Origin: a virus
Virus record (IMG/VR): IMGVR_UViG_3300021442_000250
Location: 24,031-88,030 of that record
Strand: one strand, 5' to 3'
DNA: 64,000 nucleotides
Part shown: positions 1 to 10,873 of the stretch, piece after piece
Numbering within the stretch: the first letter of the stretch is position 1
Layout: each line of letters begins with the position of its first letter
Notes under the pieces: generated by a model
What the model was told of the DNA's origin: nothing
Seen by the model: only the letters and a program-made list of their open reading frames with translations
Database searches by the model: none
Translations under genes and position numbers: made by a program

Positions 1-2
1 TA

Positions 3-3000
3 GTAATAACAATTAGTACCGTAGATGGTAGCGGAGCAATTTCTACTTTTACTGTAAATGGTACAGCGGTTGCTGGAACTAATGGTTTAGAAGCCGATCA
101 AGCTAAATGGCAAACAGTAATTGAAGGTATAGATTATATAGGCCATTGGGCAGAAGGAACAAAATATAATAAAGGTTCATTAGTATCTTGGAGTCCGGGA
201 ATTTGGAAAGTAACAACTGATCACTGGTCAACAACTCCACACATGAATGAAACTAATTTTTCATTGTGGGTACCAGGTGCAGAATATGAAGGTTCTTGGG
301 ATTCTAATACATATTATCAAAAAGGTGATGTTGTACAATTTGGTGGATACAGTTATTCTGCTTTATTAAGCAATACAAATATTCAACCAGGTGTAACAGA
401 TAGTACAAATACTTGGGAATTATTAGCCGCAGGTTATAACCATCGTGGTGAATGGGATAGTACAGCTTCATATAAAACTGGAGATATAGTTAGAGCAGGT
501 GGTAATTTATTCATAGCAGTACAAGTTAACACAAATCAAGATCCAATTACAACTTTTGTTTATGATCCAGGTAGTGATGCTCCTGATCCTTGGCAATTAT
601 TAGTAACAGGTAAAGCATTTAAAGGTCCTTGGAAAGAAAGTGATACTAATGGAGCAATTACTTACTATGTAGGTGATGTAGTTACAGAAAAAGCAGACTT
701 ATATGCTTGTATAGAAACTCATGTTGCAACTTCTTCAGATGCTAAACCAACTTTAGACGAAGAAAGTGACGAGGTTGGACCACTTTGGATTAGATTGGCA
801 CAAGGTGCTACAGGTAACATATTAGAAATAGATGGAGATTTAAAATCTCATTCTGGATCTGACGCAACAAGAATTGCAATAGGAACTTTTGGACAATTAT
901 TCAAAGTTAATGACGCTAATGATTATGGAATATGGGGAGATCATGATGTAGTTGCTAAAGTATTTTATGTTTCACCTTATGGAACAGATACACTAACAAG
1001 TGGTAAAAGTGTTGCAGGTCCATTTAGAACAATCAAATATGCTTGTGATTTTGTTCAACAAGATTTGGCAAATAGAACACCAGCTACTATAATTGTTAAA
1101 ACAGGTGTTTATGAAGAAATTTTACCTATAACAGTTCCAGCAAAAGTTCATATTTGGGGAGACTTTACAAGACGTGGTGCAAACGTTAGACCTAAAACAG
1201 GTTACGAAGGAACAGATATGTGGCGTTTACGTGATGCAACAGGACTTGCAAATATAACAATGCAAGGTTTAACTGGTTCTTTAGGTTCTGAAAATCAATA
1301 TGGAACAAAAAGACCAACAGGTGGAGCATATGTTTCTTTAGATCCAGGAAGTGGACCAGGTGATGGAACAGTTTGGATTACTTCTAAATCTCCTTATATT
1401 AAAAATTGTTCAATATTTGGGACAGGTTGTACAGGATTAAAAGTAGATGGTGACTTACATAATGGCGGATATAAATCTTTTGTTGCAAATGATTGTACAC
1501 ACTTTATTGAAAATGGTGTTGCGGCTTGGGTTAATGGAGATGCTAGAGTAGAATTTGTTTCAGTATTTGCTTATTGGGCCCATATAGGATATCTAGCAAC
1601 AGCTGGTGGAAAATTTAGAGCAACAAATGGTAACTGTTCATATGGAGATTTTGGTGCAGTTGCAGAAGGACTTTTAGCAAGTGAAAGTCCTTTAACAGGA
1701 AAAGTTAATAACCAATCACAAGAAGCACACATAGACAAAGTATATAATGATGAAAATGAAATTTTTGCTTTTGCTTTTGATCACGCTGGACAAAATTATA
1801 CTTCAGCAAGTATAACAATTTCAGGATCAGGTGAAGGTGCGGCAGGAGCCATACGTTGGCCACAAATAAGAAATGGTGCAGTAAACAAAATTAGAGTTAC
1901 AGGTAATAATGATTCTACAACACCAGGTGGTACAAATTATACCGAAGTATTAGGAAATGCTCAAATTGGTACAAGTAAAGAAATTACGTTAGCACCTCAA
2001 TATGCCGGAACAACAAATAATACTGTTGGACAAAGAATTTATATTTGGGAAGGTGCAGGTAGAGGACAATACGGATATATTTCTGGTTACAATTCTACAA
2101 CAAAAGTTGCAACTGTTAAAAAAGAATTTGACGATACAGATGGTTGGCAACACTTCATGGGTGGTTACCCAATTGAAAGAATATTAGATGCATCTACAAA
2201 ATATTCAATAGAACCTAGAATTACTATTTCTCCTACAGCTGGAAGTAGAAGTAATGTTAGCTATGGTTCAACAGGAGAAATGCTATTAGGTGCTTCAGGA
2301 AAAATTGGAGCATCGGATATTACAACTGTAATAGGAAATGGTGTAGGTAATAGAACTACTGATGGTACAAGTTGGCTTGCCGCAGGTGGTATTCCTTCTA
2401 AAGATTGGAATAGTATTACTAAAACAAATAATTATTTTATAGCAACCGCGGCTGATGGAACAGTAATTAGATCAGCTGATGGACAAAACTGGACAGATAT
2501 TAGTGCAAATATTCCTTCAGATGTATTAAGAGCATCTGCTTGGGACGTTACTGAAGAAATTTTAATTATAGCATCTGAAACAGGAATGATATACAGATCA
2601 ACAGATGAAGGTGCTACATTTAATTCAATTCAAGTTGAACTTTATGATGGTTCAACTCAAGTGTTTACACAACTTGCTTGTGGTAATGGATTATTCATAG
2701 CCGCAAATGCATCAGGACAAACTTGGGAAAGTATGGGTGGTGGAACAACTTGGACTAAAGCCTCTAATATGGGTGACTTTTTAATGGATACTAATTCTGG
2801 TTTACAAACAGTTCATAGATATAATTTGAAAAAATTAATGTTTGGTGGTGGTAAATTTATCGCATCAGTACAAGATGCACCTGGTGATGAAAGTACAGTT
2901 GCTAATAAATTTTTAATATCAAATGCTAACGCGGCACAATCACAAACGTCATCTTCTTATAGTTGGTCAGAAAGTGATACGCCTCCACACGCAGGACCAT

Positions 3001-4328
3001 ATAATGATGTTGCATATTCTCAAGGAGTTTATGTTGCAATAACTGATGGTGGTGACCATGCATATAGTTTTGATGCATTTTCTTGGAAACAATTAGATTC
3101 AGCATTGGCAGGATCTTATAATGGTATAGTAGCTGGAAGAAATTCTACAGGCGGATACTTTATTCCATTACGAACTGGTTCTCAGTCTGGTGCAGAAAAA
3201 ATTCTAAAAGGTGCTACACCTTTAGCTAAAGTAGTTACAAATTCTTCAGCAATTAATAATATACAAATTTTAGATCCAGGTAGTGGATATTCTTCAGAAC
3301 CTACAGTTACTATTACTGATAATTTAAACACTGCTGACGCAACATTTAAATCATTTGTACATAATGGAGTACTTTCTCAACCAGAATTTACAAACAGAGG
3401 TACAGGATTTATAAATGTAACTGCAACTTTAAGTGGTGATGGTTTTGCAGATGAATATCAAACTGGAAGTTATTTAGAAGTTAAAGAAATGACAGGCAAA
3501 CCAGGACCAGGAGCAATTTTATATATAGATGGAATTGATGACCAAGTTTATAGAATTACTCAGATTAATAAAATAACAGGAAGTTCTCCAAACATTGCCG
3601 CTCAGTTTAGAGTAACACCTAAAATAAAAGCAAATGAATCACCTGCTAATGATATAGCTATAACAATAAGAGAAAAATATTCTCAAGTTAGATTAACAGG
3701 TCATGATTTCTTAGATGTTGGAACTGGTAATAAATCTACAACTAATTATCCAGGTTTATACACTAGTGGTTATACACCAGGTTATGAACTTAAACAACGA
3801 AATGAAACAGTATCAAATGGAGGTGGAAGAGTATTTTATACTTCTACTGACCAAGATGGAAATTACAGAGTTGGAGAATTATTTGAAGTAGAACAGGCAA
3901 CTGGAATAGTAACTCTAAATGCTGATTTATTTGACTTATCAGGTTTAACTGAATTAAGTTTGGGTGGAATTGTAATAGGTGGAACTGAAGTTAGAATTGA
4001 AGAATTTAGTACTGATGGAACAATGGCGGCTAATAGTGATAGTGTTATTCCAACACAAAGAGCTATTTCTTTATACATAGGTTCTAAAGTTTCTGGCGGT
4101 GGAGCAAATCTTTCAACAAATGAAGTAAGAGCAGGACAAATTAAATTAAGAAATACAGAAATATTTAATGAAGCATATCCTACAAATGGAAAAGTTGTAT
4201 TTTCTGGAGCGGTTTCTATAGCGTCTGTAAGTGGTAGTATCGTAGCAACTTCGTACTTTTTAGGGGCAGGACCGGCTGAATTTTTAAATGAAGGTGGACC
4301 TGAAAGAGACGCATTATATGGTGAATAA
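3..4328 (+). CDS. Tail-fibre-like structural protein with inserted BNR/Asp-box propeller (5' end outside window)
   Basis: The frame is open from the first bases of the window, so an ATG at 243 is internal and the true start lies upstream. The N-terminal part has at least four repeats of about 55 residues with the pattern W-x(5-8)-Y-x2-GD-V-x-GG-x2-Y, resembling chitin/carbohydrate-binding CBM5/12 modules. Next comes a pectin-lyase-like beta-helix region (FYVSPYGTD, GPFRTIKYA, IVKTGVYEE). Around 2245-3230 lies a stretch with Asp-box-like motifs (IRSADGQNW, YRSTDEGATF, YSFDAFSW) that the next gene lacks. The C-terminal part has TGHDFLDVGTGN and a DQDGNYRVGELF-type motif shared with the next fibre gene and, from memory, with T4-like cyanophage fibre proteins. 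It is probably a virion adhesin. The exact fibre assignment is unknown. Confidence 0.85.
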   Translation, partial: VITISTVDGSGAISTFTVNGTAVAGTNGLEADQAKWQTVIEGIDYIGHWAEGTKYNKGSLVSWSPGIWKVTTDHWSTTPHMNETNFSLWVPGAEYEGSWDSNTYYQKGDVVQFGGYSYSALLSNTNIQPGVTDSTNTWELLAAGYNHRGEWDSTASYKTGDIVRAGGNLFIAVQVNTNQDPITTFVYDPGSDAPDPWQLLVTGKAFKGPWKESDTNGAITYYVGDVVTEKADLYACIETHVATSSDAKPTLDEESDEVGPLWIRLAQGATGNILEIDGDLKSHSGSDATRIAIGTFGQLFKVNDANDYGIWGDHDVVAKVFYVSPYGTDTLTSGKSVAGPFRTIKYACDFVQQDLANRTPATIIVKTGVYEEILPITVPAKVHIWGDFTRRGANVRPKTGYEGTDMWRLRDATGLANITMQGLTGSLGSENQYGTKRPTGGAYVSLDPGSGPGDGTVWITSKSPYIKNCSIFGTGCTGLKVDGDLHNGGYKSFVANDCTHFIENGVAAWVNGDARVEFVSVFAYWAHIGYLATAGGKFRATNGNCSYGDFGAVAEGLLASESPLTGKVNNQSQEAHIDKVYNDENEIFAFAFDHAGQNYTSASITISGSGEGAAGAIRWPQIRNGAVNKIRVTGNNDSTTPGGTNYTEVLGNAQIGTSKEITLAPQYAGTTNNTVGQRIYIWEGAGRGQYGYISGYNSTTKVATVKKEFDDTDGWQHFMGGYPIERILDASTKYSIEPRITISPTAGSRSNVSYGSTGEMLLGASGKIGASDITTVIGNGVGNRTTDGTSWLAAGGIPSKDWNSITKTNNYFIATAADGTVIRSADGQNWTDISANIPSDVLRASAWDVTEEILIIASETGMIYRSTDEGATFNSIQVELYDGSTQVFTQLACGNGLFIAANASGQTWESMGGGTTWTKASNMGDFLMDTNSGLQTVHRYNLKKLMFGGGKFIASVQDAPGDESTVANKFLISNANAAQSQTSSSYSWSESDTPPHAGPYNDVAYSQGVYVAITDGGDHAYSFDAFSWKQLDSALAGSYNGIVAGRNSTGGYFIPLRTGSQSGAEKILKGATPLAKVVTNSSAINNIQILDPGSGYSSEPTVTITDNLNTADATFKSFVHNGVLSQPEFTNRGTGFINVTATLSGDGFADEYQTGSYLEVKEMTGKPGPGAILYIDGIDDQVYRITQINKITGSSPNIAAQFRVTPKIKANESPANDIAITIREKYSQVRLTGHDFLDVGTGNKSTTNYPGLYTSGYTPGYELKQRNETVSNGGGRVFYTSTDQDGNYRVGELFEVEQATGIVTLNADLFDLSGLTELSLGGIVIGGTEVRIEEFSTDGTMAANSDSVIPTQRAISLYIGSKVSGGGANLSTNEVRAGQIKLRNTEIFNEAYPTNGKVVFSGAVSIASVSGSIVATSYFLGAGPAEFLNEGGPERDALYGE

Positions 4329-4343
4329 GGATTTAATAGTAAT

Positions 4344-4351
4344 GATAAATA
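4344..4351 (+). promoter_or_regulatory. T4-type late promoter (GATAAATA)
   Basis: GATAAATA differs from the T4 late consensus TATAAATA only in the first base. It lies 25 bp before the fibre gene at 4377, and the predicted leader contains an AAAAGG Shine-Dalgarno-like run. The same motif recurs before many genes in the window. Confidence 0.55.
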
Positions 4352-4376
4352 AAAGATATAAAAGGATTTAACAAAA

Positions 4377-7300
4377 ATGGCTGAGTTTAAACTAGGTAGA
4401 ATTAAGTTTGTTTGGAAAGGTTCCTGGGCAACTACTACAACTTATTATGTTGATGACGTAATAAGATATGGTGGTAGAACTTACAATTGCGTAACTAATC
4501 ACACATCTGGTACATTTCAAACTGATTTAGGTGCTGTAAAATGGCAACTAATGTCAGATGGTATAGAGTGGAAAAGTGAGTGGGTTGCAAATACAACTTA
4601 TAAACCAAATGATGTAGTAAAATACGGTGGTTACATTTATCTTGCTAACACTGGACATACCTCAGCGGCAACAGAAGCTTTAGGATTAGAAGCTGATCAA
4701 TCTAAATGGGATTTATTCATAGAAGGTTTTGATTGGAAATCTGATTGGACAATTTCTACAAGATATAAGAAAAACGATTTAGTAAAATATGGTGGTTCAG
4801 TTTATCTTTGTATAACAGAACACACATCAGATAACACAACAGCAGTTGGTCTAGAAGGTCAACAAGCTAAATGGGAAATTTTTGGAAAAGGTTTTGTTTG
4901 GTCAGGCGACTGGGCAATCAATTCTAGATATAAAGTTAATGACACCGTTAGATATGGTGGACAAATTTACGTTGCTATAACTGGACATACTTCAGCGGCA
5001 ACTGAAGCAGATGGTTTAGAAGCCAACCAAGGACAATGGCAAGCCTTACACAAAGGAATTGAATTCAAAGGTGACCATGCAACAGCAACAAGATATAAAG
5101 TAAATGATGTTGTAAAATATGGTGCAAACATTTGGATTTGTATAACACAACATACATCATCAGGAATTTTATCAGCCGACGAAGCAAAATGGAATGTTTT
5201 AATTCCAGGTATTGAATTTGAAGATACTTGGAGCAACTCTACAAATTATCAACCAGGTGACTTTGTTACTTACGGTGGATATAGTTATGTTGCAGATAGA
5301 AATAATATTAATAAACTTCCACCTGATGAATCAGACGACTGGACTTTATTCGTAACAGGATTTAATTTAAGAGGTGACTATAATGGCGCAACTGCATACA
5401 AACAAGGTGACGTTGTTAGAGTTGGCGGTTTCACTTACCTTGCAATTGCAGATACTACAGGTAATAGACCACCTAATGTAACTAAATGGGACAAACTTAA
5501 CGAAGGTTTATATTGGAAAGGTGCTTGGACAAATGCAACTGACTATGACAAAGGAGATATAGTAAGAGGTACAACAAACACTACTACAAGTTATCTTTGT
5601 ATAACAGAAAACACATCAAATAATGTTGGTCCATCAACAATTAATCAACCAGACTATCCACCAGGAGCAGGTGTTGATACTAGTGCATGGCAATTATTGT
5701 CAGGTGGAGCAGAAACTACTGTATTATCTACAAAAGGTGACATTTTAATTTATGGTCAATCAGGTCCAGCAAGATTACCAATTGGTAAAGCAGGACAAAC
5801 TTTAGTTGTAAACTCAGCAGGTGACTTACCTGAATGGGGATACTTTGGTTCAATCGATCAAGTTTATTATGTAGGACCTGCTGGACAAGACAAACCTTCT
5901 CCAGATGCAGGAACAACTCTTGATAAACCTTGGAAATCTTTAAGATATGCTTTACATGGCATTGAACAAGGACCAAGAAATCCTCAAGGAACTTATTTGT
6001 TAGAAAGAAACAAAGCATTCATTCAAGAAGAAACTTTAGCTTGGATTAATGCACAAATTTCAGGAAATACTTCACCATTTACAAATGCTTACACATACGA
6101 CGCTGTTAAATGTAGAAGAGATGCAGGATTTATGTTAGATGCACTTTTATATGATTTAAGACATGGTGGAAATGAAAAATCAAGATATGCAACAATTAAA
6201 ATTTCAACTCAAACTGAATTTGCAAATCATAAAGATGAATTAACAGCTTATCTTAATAGATTAGTTTATATTTCACAACAAGTTGTAGCCAATAATGCAG
6301 GCTACTCTGCTTTACAAGCCACAGTTCCTCATTATATTAATAATGATTATGTATCTGAAGCGGCTGTATCAGGTGAAATTGCAAGTTATGTAAAAATTGC
6401 AACAGATTGTCTTGCGGCAGGAAATATAGCAGGAGTACCTGCAGAAGAAGTTCCACAAACTACATTGTTTGCTAAAAGCGGAACATATGAAGAAGTATTA
6501 CCTCTTTCAGTTAAAAAAGGATTAGCAATTGTAGGAGATGAATTAAGATCAACAATTGTTAAACCAGCAGGTCAAGTTACAGGTTCAAGCGATACAGTAT
6601 TCACTTTAGCAGGTATTGGAAGAATGCAGGCTATTATATCTGATATAGTTACAAATGCTTCTGTAACACCAACACCAGTAGGCGGAGTTATATCTTTTAC
6701 AACACCAGCACCAGATTTAGGTTTTGTTAACGGAACTTATACTAACGTTGCATTAACAGGTGGTAGTGGTTCTGGATGTACAATGGATGTAACTGTATTA
6801 TCATACACAATTACATCTCTTACTATTAATAATCCAGGACAAAATTATGCAATTAATGATAACTTAACAATTCCAGCGGCAACAATTGGTGCAGATGGTA
6901 TAACAGTAGTTGGTAGTATTACAACAGGAAATAATTTAACACAAAATACATCCAACCCAGCAGGTTCAGGTGCGGCAGGAACAGCGGCGGCGGCAATTGC
7001 ACAAAATATTTACGATCATATAGATTTCAAAGTTAATGCAAATGGAGCCGATCCAACATTAACAGGTACAAATACTGCTCAAGCAGATGCAGGTTATTCA
7101 GATGCAAGATTAAGATTATTAGCAAATATGGATTTTGTTGCATTAGAAGTTGCAGAATTTGTACAAAGAGCAAATCCATCTCATAGTAACTTTAAAACTA
7201 AATGTTTGGCAGATGTTAAAATTTATCTTCAAGCAATTATGGATGACTTACAATATACTGGAAATTACAAATCATTAAAAGCATCAGATGCCTATATTAA

Positions 7301-10300
7301 TTCTAGACTTTCTACTGGTTCAAGTGCAAGTGATATGTTCTATTGCAGAAATGCAACTGGAATTAGAAATATGACAGTTCAAGGTTTAATAGGAACATTA
7401 GGAACAGATCAATATAGCACATCAGCGGCAACATATACACCTGCAACAGGAGAAATGGTATTAACTATAGGAAGCCATAGTATTCCTGTAGGGGAATCTG
7501 TTATGATTGCATCAAATAGTTTAACATTTACTTGTGCTGAAGATAGTCATGCTACTCAACATAGCTATCCAAGATCATCTGATCCTTATTACAATAAAGC
7601 AATTTTAATTACGGCTGTAGCCGCAACAACAATTACAGTAAACGTTGGTATATCAAGTAATACAACAGCACATACTTTTGTAAATGCTACTGAGGAAAAT
7701 GTAACATTAGCTTCTGCAAATGAATTTGGTACAAAAAGACCAACAGGTGGTTCTTTTGTATCATTAGATCCAGGCTGGGGACCAACACACGAAGAAGTAT
7801 GGATTACTTCTAAATCACCTTATATTCAAAACGTAACAACATTCGGAACAGGATGTACTGGATTAAAAGTAGACGGTGCATTACACGATGGTGGTTTTGA
7901 TTCTGTTGTTGCAAATGACTTTACGCAATTATGCGATGATGGTATAGGTGCATGGATTACAAATTTAGGTAGAGTAGAACTTGTATCAGTATTTTCTTAT
8001 TACGCACACATTGGTTATCTATCAGAAAATGGTGGAAAACTTCGTGCTACAAACGGTAACTCATCTTATGGAGATTTTGGTTGCGTGGCAGAAGGAGTTG
8101 ATTCAGCAGAAACTCCTACAACAGCAACAATTGATAACCATAGTGAAGATGCAGATGTTGCCAATGTAATGACAGACGGTCAAGGAATATTAGCATTTGA
8201 ATATAAAAATGCTGGAAGACAATATTCTAGTGCTACACTTTCTATATCAGGAGATGGTTATGGAATTACAGGAGAAACTCCAACTTATAATACTGGTGGT
8301 GTTTATAAAATTAGATTATTAGAAACTAATACAGTAACAAGTAACCTTGGTGGTGCGACATATATGTCTGCTACTAACAATGGACAAACAGGTTCAGCTA
8401 CACAAATTACAATAGCTAACGCAGATAGTAATGCCAGTGGTGCATACACAGGTATGGCAATTTGGATTACAAAAGGTAAAGGAGTTGGTCAATACGCATA
8501 TATTGATGCTTATGATTCTGCAAGTAAAGTCGCAACTGTTAAAAAATATTCAGATGGTTTAGCAGGTTGGGAAAGACTTGGCGGATTATCAGTTGAAACT
8601 CTTTTAGATGCTACAACAGAATATACTATAGAACCTAGAGTAGTTATTGGTGCTCCACAAAACGATGGAAGTACAACAGTTAGACAAGCAGTTGCAAGAG
8701 CAATTGTAACTTCTGAAAAGATTTCTTCAATAAGAATTATAGATTGTGGTGCAAGTTATACTTCAGCACCAACAGTAACATTTACTGATCCTAATAATAC
8801 TATAGATGCTCCAGTACAATCATTCATAGATGATGGTGTATTAGGTCAACCTACTTTCTCTGCATATGGAACAGCTTATGATACTGCAAGTGTAACAATT
8901 ACAGAATCACCTACAGGTAAAAACATAACAGGTATTACACAAGGAACTGTTGCTGTTGTTACATCAGCAGGACACAATTTAGTTTCAGGAACTAAAGTAA
9001 CGTTTACAGGTGTTGTTGGAATGACAGAATTAAACACTGGTGTATGGTATTACATTAAAACATTAACAGTAGACACATTTGGAGTTTACACTAATGATGA
9101 TTTAACTGCTGGATTAAACACTACAAACTTTACAGCATATAGTTCAGGTGGAGTTGCAACACCACAAGGTGGATTTAGAGATGAATTCCAAACAGGAAGA
9201 TATATTCAAGTAGAAGGTATGTCAGATGTTCCACAAACAGGATCAAATGTAGAATTTGATGGAATTTCAACTACAACATATCCTTATGCATATACACTTT
9301 TAACTGCAAACAAAGAATACATGAAAGATGAAGTAATAGCATGGTTTAATACAACTTATCCAGGAATACACAACGCCGCTCAAAATACTAAATGCGAAAG
9401 AGATGTTGGATATGAAATTGATGCAATGGCATTCGATATAAAATATGGTGGTAATACAGAAACTATAAGAATTGCTAAAGCATACTGGCAAGGTGTTACT
9501 TCTCAATTAGCGGCAGGCGAACAAGTATACGCAGTTGCAGTTAATAATAAATTAAAAGAAATGATTAATGATTACATTATGGATAATGTAGCCTGGTCAA
9601 CAACACAAAGTCCAGTCGTTACATCACAAACAACTAATTCTAATAATGGTGAGTTAGGTGTAAAAGACAAATTTACAAATTTAACTAAAACTTTAAATGA
9701 TGTAATTGAAAATGGTTTAACTTCTGTACCAACTACACAAGGATTAAACAATCCTTACTTTAAATTAGTAAGTGTACAAAAATTACGAGGTACTCAAGCA
9801 CCATATTCAGCATTATTACAAATTAGTCCACAGATGTCAACAGCTCAAGCTCTAGCACATGGTACTGGGATAACAGTTAAACTTAGATATTCTCAAGTTA
9901 GATTAACAGGACATGACTTCTTAGATGTAGGAACTGGTAATCAAGCATTGACAAATTATCCTGGAACGCCAAACAGAACTAACGATCAAGAAAGAGAAAG
10001 TGTTGAAAGAGGTGGTGGTAGAGTATTCTTTACTGCAACTGATCAAGACGGTAACTTTAGAGTTGGTGACTTGTTCTCAGTACAACAGGCGACTGGTATT
10101 GCATCATTAAATGCAGATGCATTTAACATTTCAGGATTACAAGAACTTCAGTTAGGAGATTTAACATTAGGTGGAACTTCTGCCTCTGTTAACGAATTCT
10201 CTACTGACGGTACATTTGCGGCAAATAGTGACAAAATTGTACCAACACAAAGAGCGATAAGAACATATGTTTCTTCACAAATTGGTGGCGGAGCAAGTGC

Positions 10301-10457
10301 AATTAACGTAAATACTATTACTGCTGGTCAAATTGTGATCACAGCTAATACTATAAATACAACAACAGGTGCAAGTATTCAAATAAATAGTGGTGTGCAA
10401 TTCAAGAAAGGTGTTGCAGGAGCACCACTGGCAATGAATTACTTGATACATAGTTAA
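4377..10457 (+). CDS. Giant tail-fibre-like protein with eight N-terminal carbohydrate-binding-like repeats
   Basis: This 2026-residue protein is a paralogue of the preceding fibre. Eight N-terminal repeats (about residues 8-445) begin with motifs such as FVWKGSW, IEWKSEW and FDWKSDW and contain Y-x2-ND-V-x-YGG-x2-Y. A beta-helix start (YYVGPAGQD) follows. Two helical modules with the pattern NK-x-FI-x-E ... C-x-RD ... YDLRHGGN or FDIKYGGN sit near 6008 and 9300. A beta domain with LTFTCAEDSHATQHSYPR (about 7425-7700) is also found twice in the 21141 gene. The C-terminal TGHDFLDVGTGN and DQDGNFRVGDLF motifs match the previous fibre. It lacks the Asp-box insert. It probably binds host glycans; fold and oligomeric state are inferred. 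Confidence 0.85.
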   Translation: MAEFKLGRIKFVWKGSWATTTTYYVDDVIRYGGRTYNCVTNHTSGTFQTDLGAVKWQLMSDGIEWKSEWVANTTYKPNDVVKYGGYIYLANTGHTSAATEALGLEADQSKWDLFIEGFDWKSDWTISTRYKKNDLVKYGGSVYLCITEHTSDNTTAVGLEGQQAKWEIFGKGFVWSGDWAINSRYKVNDTVRYGGQIYVAITGHTSAATEADGLEANQGQWQALHKGIEFKGDHATATRYKVNDVVKYGANIWICITQHTSSGILSADEAKWNVLIPGIEFEDTWSNSTNYQPGDFVTYGGYSYVADRNNINKLPPDESDDWTLFVTGFNLRGDYNGATAYKQGDVVRVGGFTYLAIADTTGNRPPNVTKWDKLNEGLYWKGAWTNATDYDKGDIVRGTTNTTTSYLCITENTSNNVGPSTINQPDYPPGAGVDTSAWQLLSGGAETTVLSTKGDILIYGQSGPARLPIGKAGQTLVVNSAGDLPEWGYFGSIDQVYYVGPAGQDKPSPDAGTTLDKPWKSLRYALHGIEQGPRNPQGTYLLERNKAFIQEETLAWINAQISGNTSPFTNAYTYDAVKCRRDAGFMLDALLYDLRHGGNEKSRYATIKISTQTEFANHKDELTAYLNRLVYISQQVVANNAGYSALQATVPHYINNDYVSEAAVSGEIASYVKIATDCLAAGNIAGVPAEEVPQTTLFAKSGTYEEVLPLSVKKGLAIVGDELRSTIVKPAGQVTGSSDTVFTLAGIGRMQAIISDIVTNASVTPTPVGGVISFTTPAPDLGFVNGTYTNVALTGGSGSGCTMDVTVLSYTITSLTINNPGQNYAINDNLTIPAATIGADGITVVGSITTGNNLTQNTSNPAGSGAAGTAAAAIAQNIYDHIDFKVNANGADPTLTGTNTAQADAGYSDARLRLLANMDFVALEVAEFVQRANPSHSNFKTKCLADVKIYLQAIMDDLQYTGNYKSLKASDAYINSRLSTGSSASDMFYCRNATGIRNMTVQGLIGTLGTDQYSTSAATYTPATGEMVLTIGSHSIPVGESVMIASNSLTFTCAEDSHATQHSYPRSSDPYYNKAILITAVAATTITVNVGISSNTTAHTFVNATEENVTLASANEFGTKRPTGGSFVSLDPGWGPTHEEVWITSKSPYIQNVTTFGTGCTGLKVDGALHDGGFDSVVANDFTQLCDDGIGAWITNLGRVELVSVFSYYAHIGYLSENGGKLRATNGNSSYGDFGCVAEGVDSAETPTTATIDNHSEDADVANVMTDGQGILAFEYKNAGRQYSSATLSISGDGYGITGETPTYNTGGVYKIRLLETNTVTSNLGGATYMSATNNGQTGSATQITIANADSNASGAYTGMAIWITKGKGVGQYAYIDAYDSASKVATVKKYSDGLAGWERLGGLSVETLLDATTEYTIEPRVVIGAPQNDGSTTVRQAVARAIVTSEKISSIRIIDCGASYTSAPTVTFTDPNNTIDAPVQSFIDDGVLGQPTFSAYGTAYDTASVTITESPTGKNITGITQGTVAVVTSAGHNLVSGTKVTFTGVVGMTELNTGVWYYIKTLTVDTFGVYTNDDLTAGLNTTNFTAYSSGGVATPQGGFRDEFQTGRYIQVEGMSDVPQTGSNVEFDGISTTTYPYAYTLLTANKEYMKDEVIAWFNTTYPGIHNAAQNTKCERDVGYEIDAMAFDIKYGGNTETIRIAKAYWQGVTSQLAAGEQVYAVAVNNKLKEMINDYIMDNVAWSTTQSPVVTSQTTNSNNGELGVKDKFTNLTKTLNDVIENGLTSVPTTQGLNNPYFKLVSVQKLRGTQAPYSALLQISPQMSTAQALAHGTGITVKLRYSQVRLTGHDFLDVGTGNQALTNYPGTPNRTNDQERESVERGGGRVFFTATDQDGNFRVGDLFSVQQATGIASLNADAFNISGLQELQLGDLTLGGTSASVNEFSTDGTFAANSDKIVPTQRAIRTYVSSQIGGGASAINVNTITAGQIVITANTINTTTGASIQINSGVQFKKGVAGAPLAMNYLIHS

Positions 10458-10493
10458 TAATATAAAAAAGTAAAAAAAAAGGAGATAAAACAC

Positions 10494-10811
10494 ATGGCTT
10501 CAGGAAGATTAGGTAAAGCAGACTTGGTAGCCAGTACCGATACCGTAGTTTACACGGTCCCTGCGGCGACTTTTACCGTAGCTACTGTGTCTATCTGCAA
10601 CAGAGGTAACCAAGTAGTCACTATCAAAATGGCAGTGGCAGATGCGGCAACTCCAGACGCTTCAGAATACGTTGAACATAACGTTGAAATTCTGTCAGCA
10701 GGAGTTTTAGAACGTTCAGGTTTAGTGATGTCAGCTGGTCAAAAACTAGTTGTATGGTCATCAGGGGCTAACGTAGCCGCGGTTGCAATGGGTATTGAAA
10801 CTGGAATATAG
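10494..10811 (+). CDS. Small virion-like protein, function unknown
   Basis: The 105-residue product is rich in Val, Ala and Thr and appears all-beta: alternating stretches such as TVATVSICNRGNQVVTIKMAV and a closing VVWSSGANVAAVAMGIETG. It has no signal peptide or membrane segment. The start follows a strong AAGGAGA Shine-Dalgarno sequence about 8 bases upstream. Its place between fibre genes suggests a small fibre-associated or decoration protein. I recall similar proteins in T4-like cyanophages but cannot assign a function. A weak inverted repeat (TAGACT/AGTCTA, 10809-10832) overlaps the stop codon. Confidence 0.65.
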   Translation: MASGRLGKADLVASTDTVVYTVPAATFTVATVSICNRGNQVVTIKMAVADAATPDASEYVEHNVEILSAGVLERSGLVMSAGQKLVVWSSGANVAAVAMGIETGI

Positions 10812-10837
10812 ACTAAAACGAAAAACAGTCTAAAATG

Positions 10838-10845
10838 CATAAATA
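10838..10845 (+). promoter_or_regulatory. T4-type late promoter (CATAAATA)
   Basis: CATAAATA matches seven of the eight bases of TATAAATA and lies 28 bp before the start at 10874. The predicted leader contains AAAAAAGGA as a ribosome-binding site. Confidence 0.45.
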
Positions 10846-10873
10846 ATTAAAATAAGGAAAAAAGGACAAAAAA

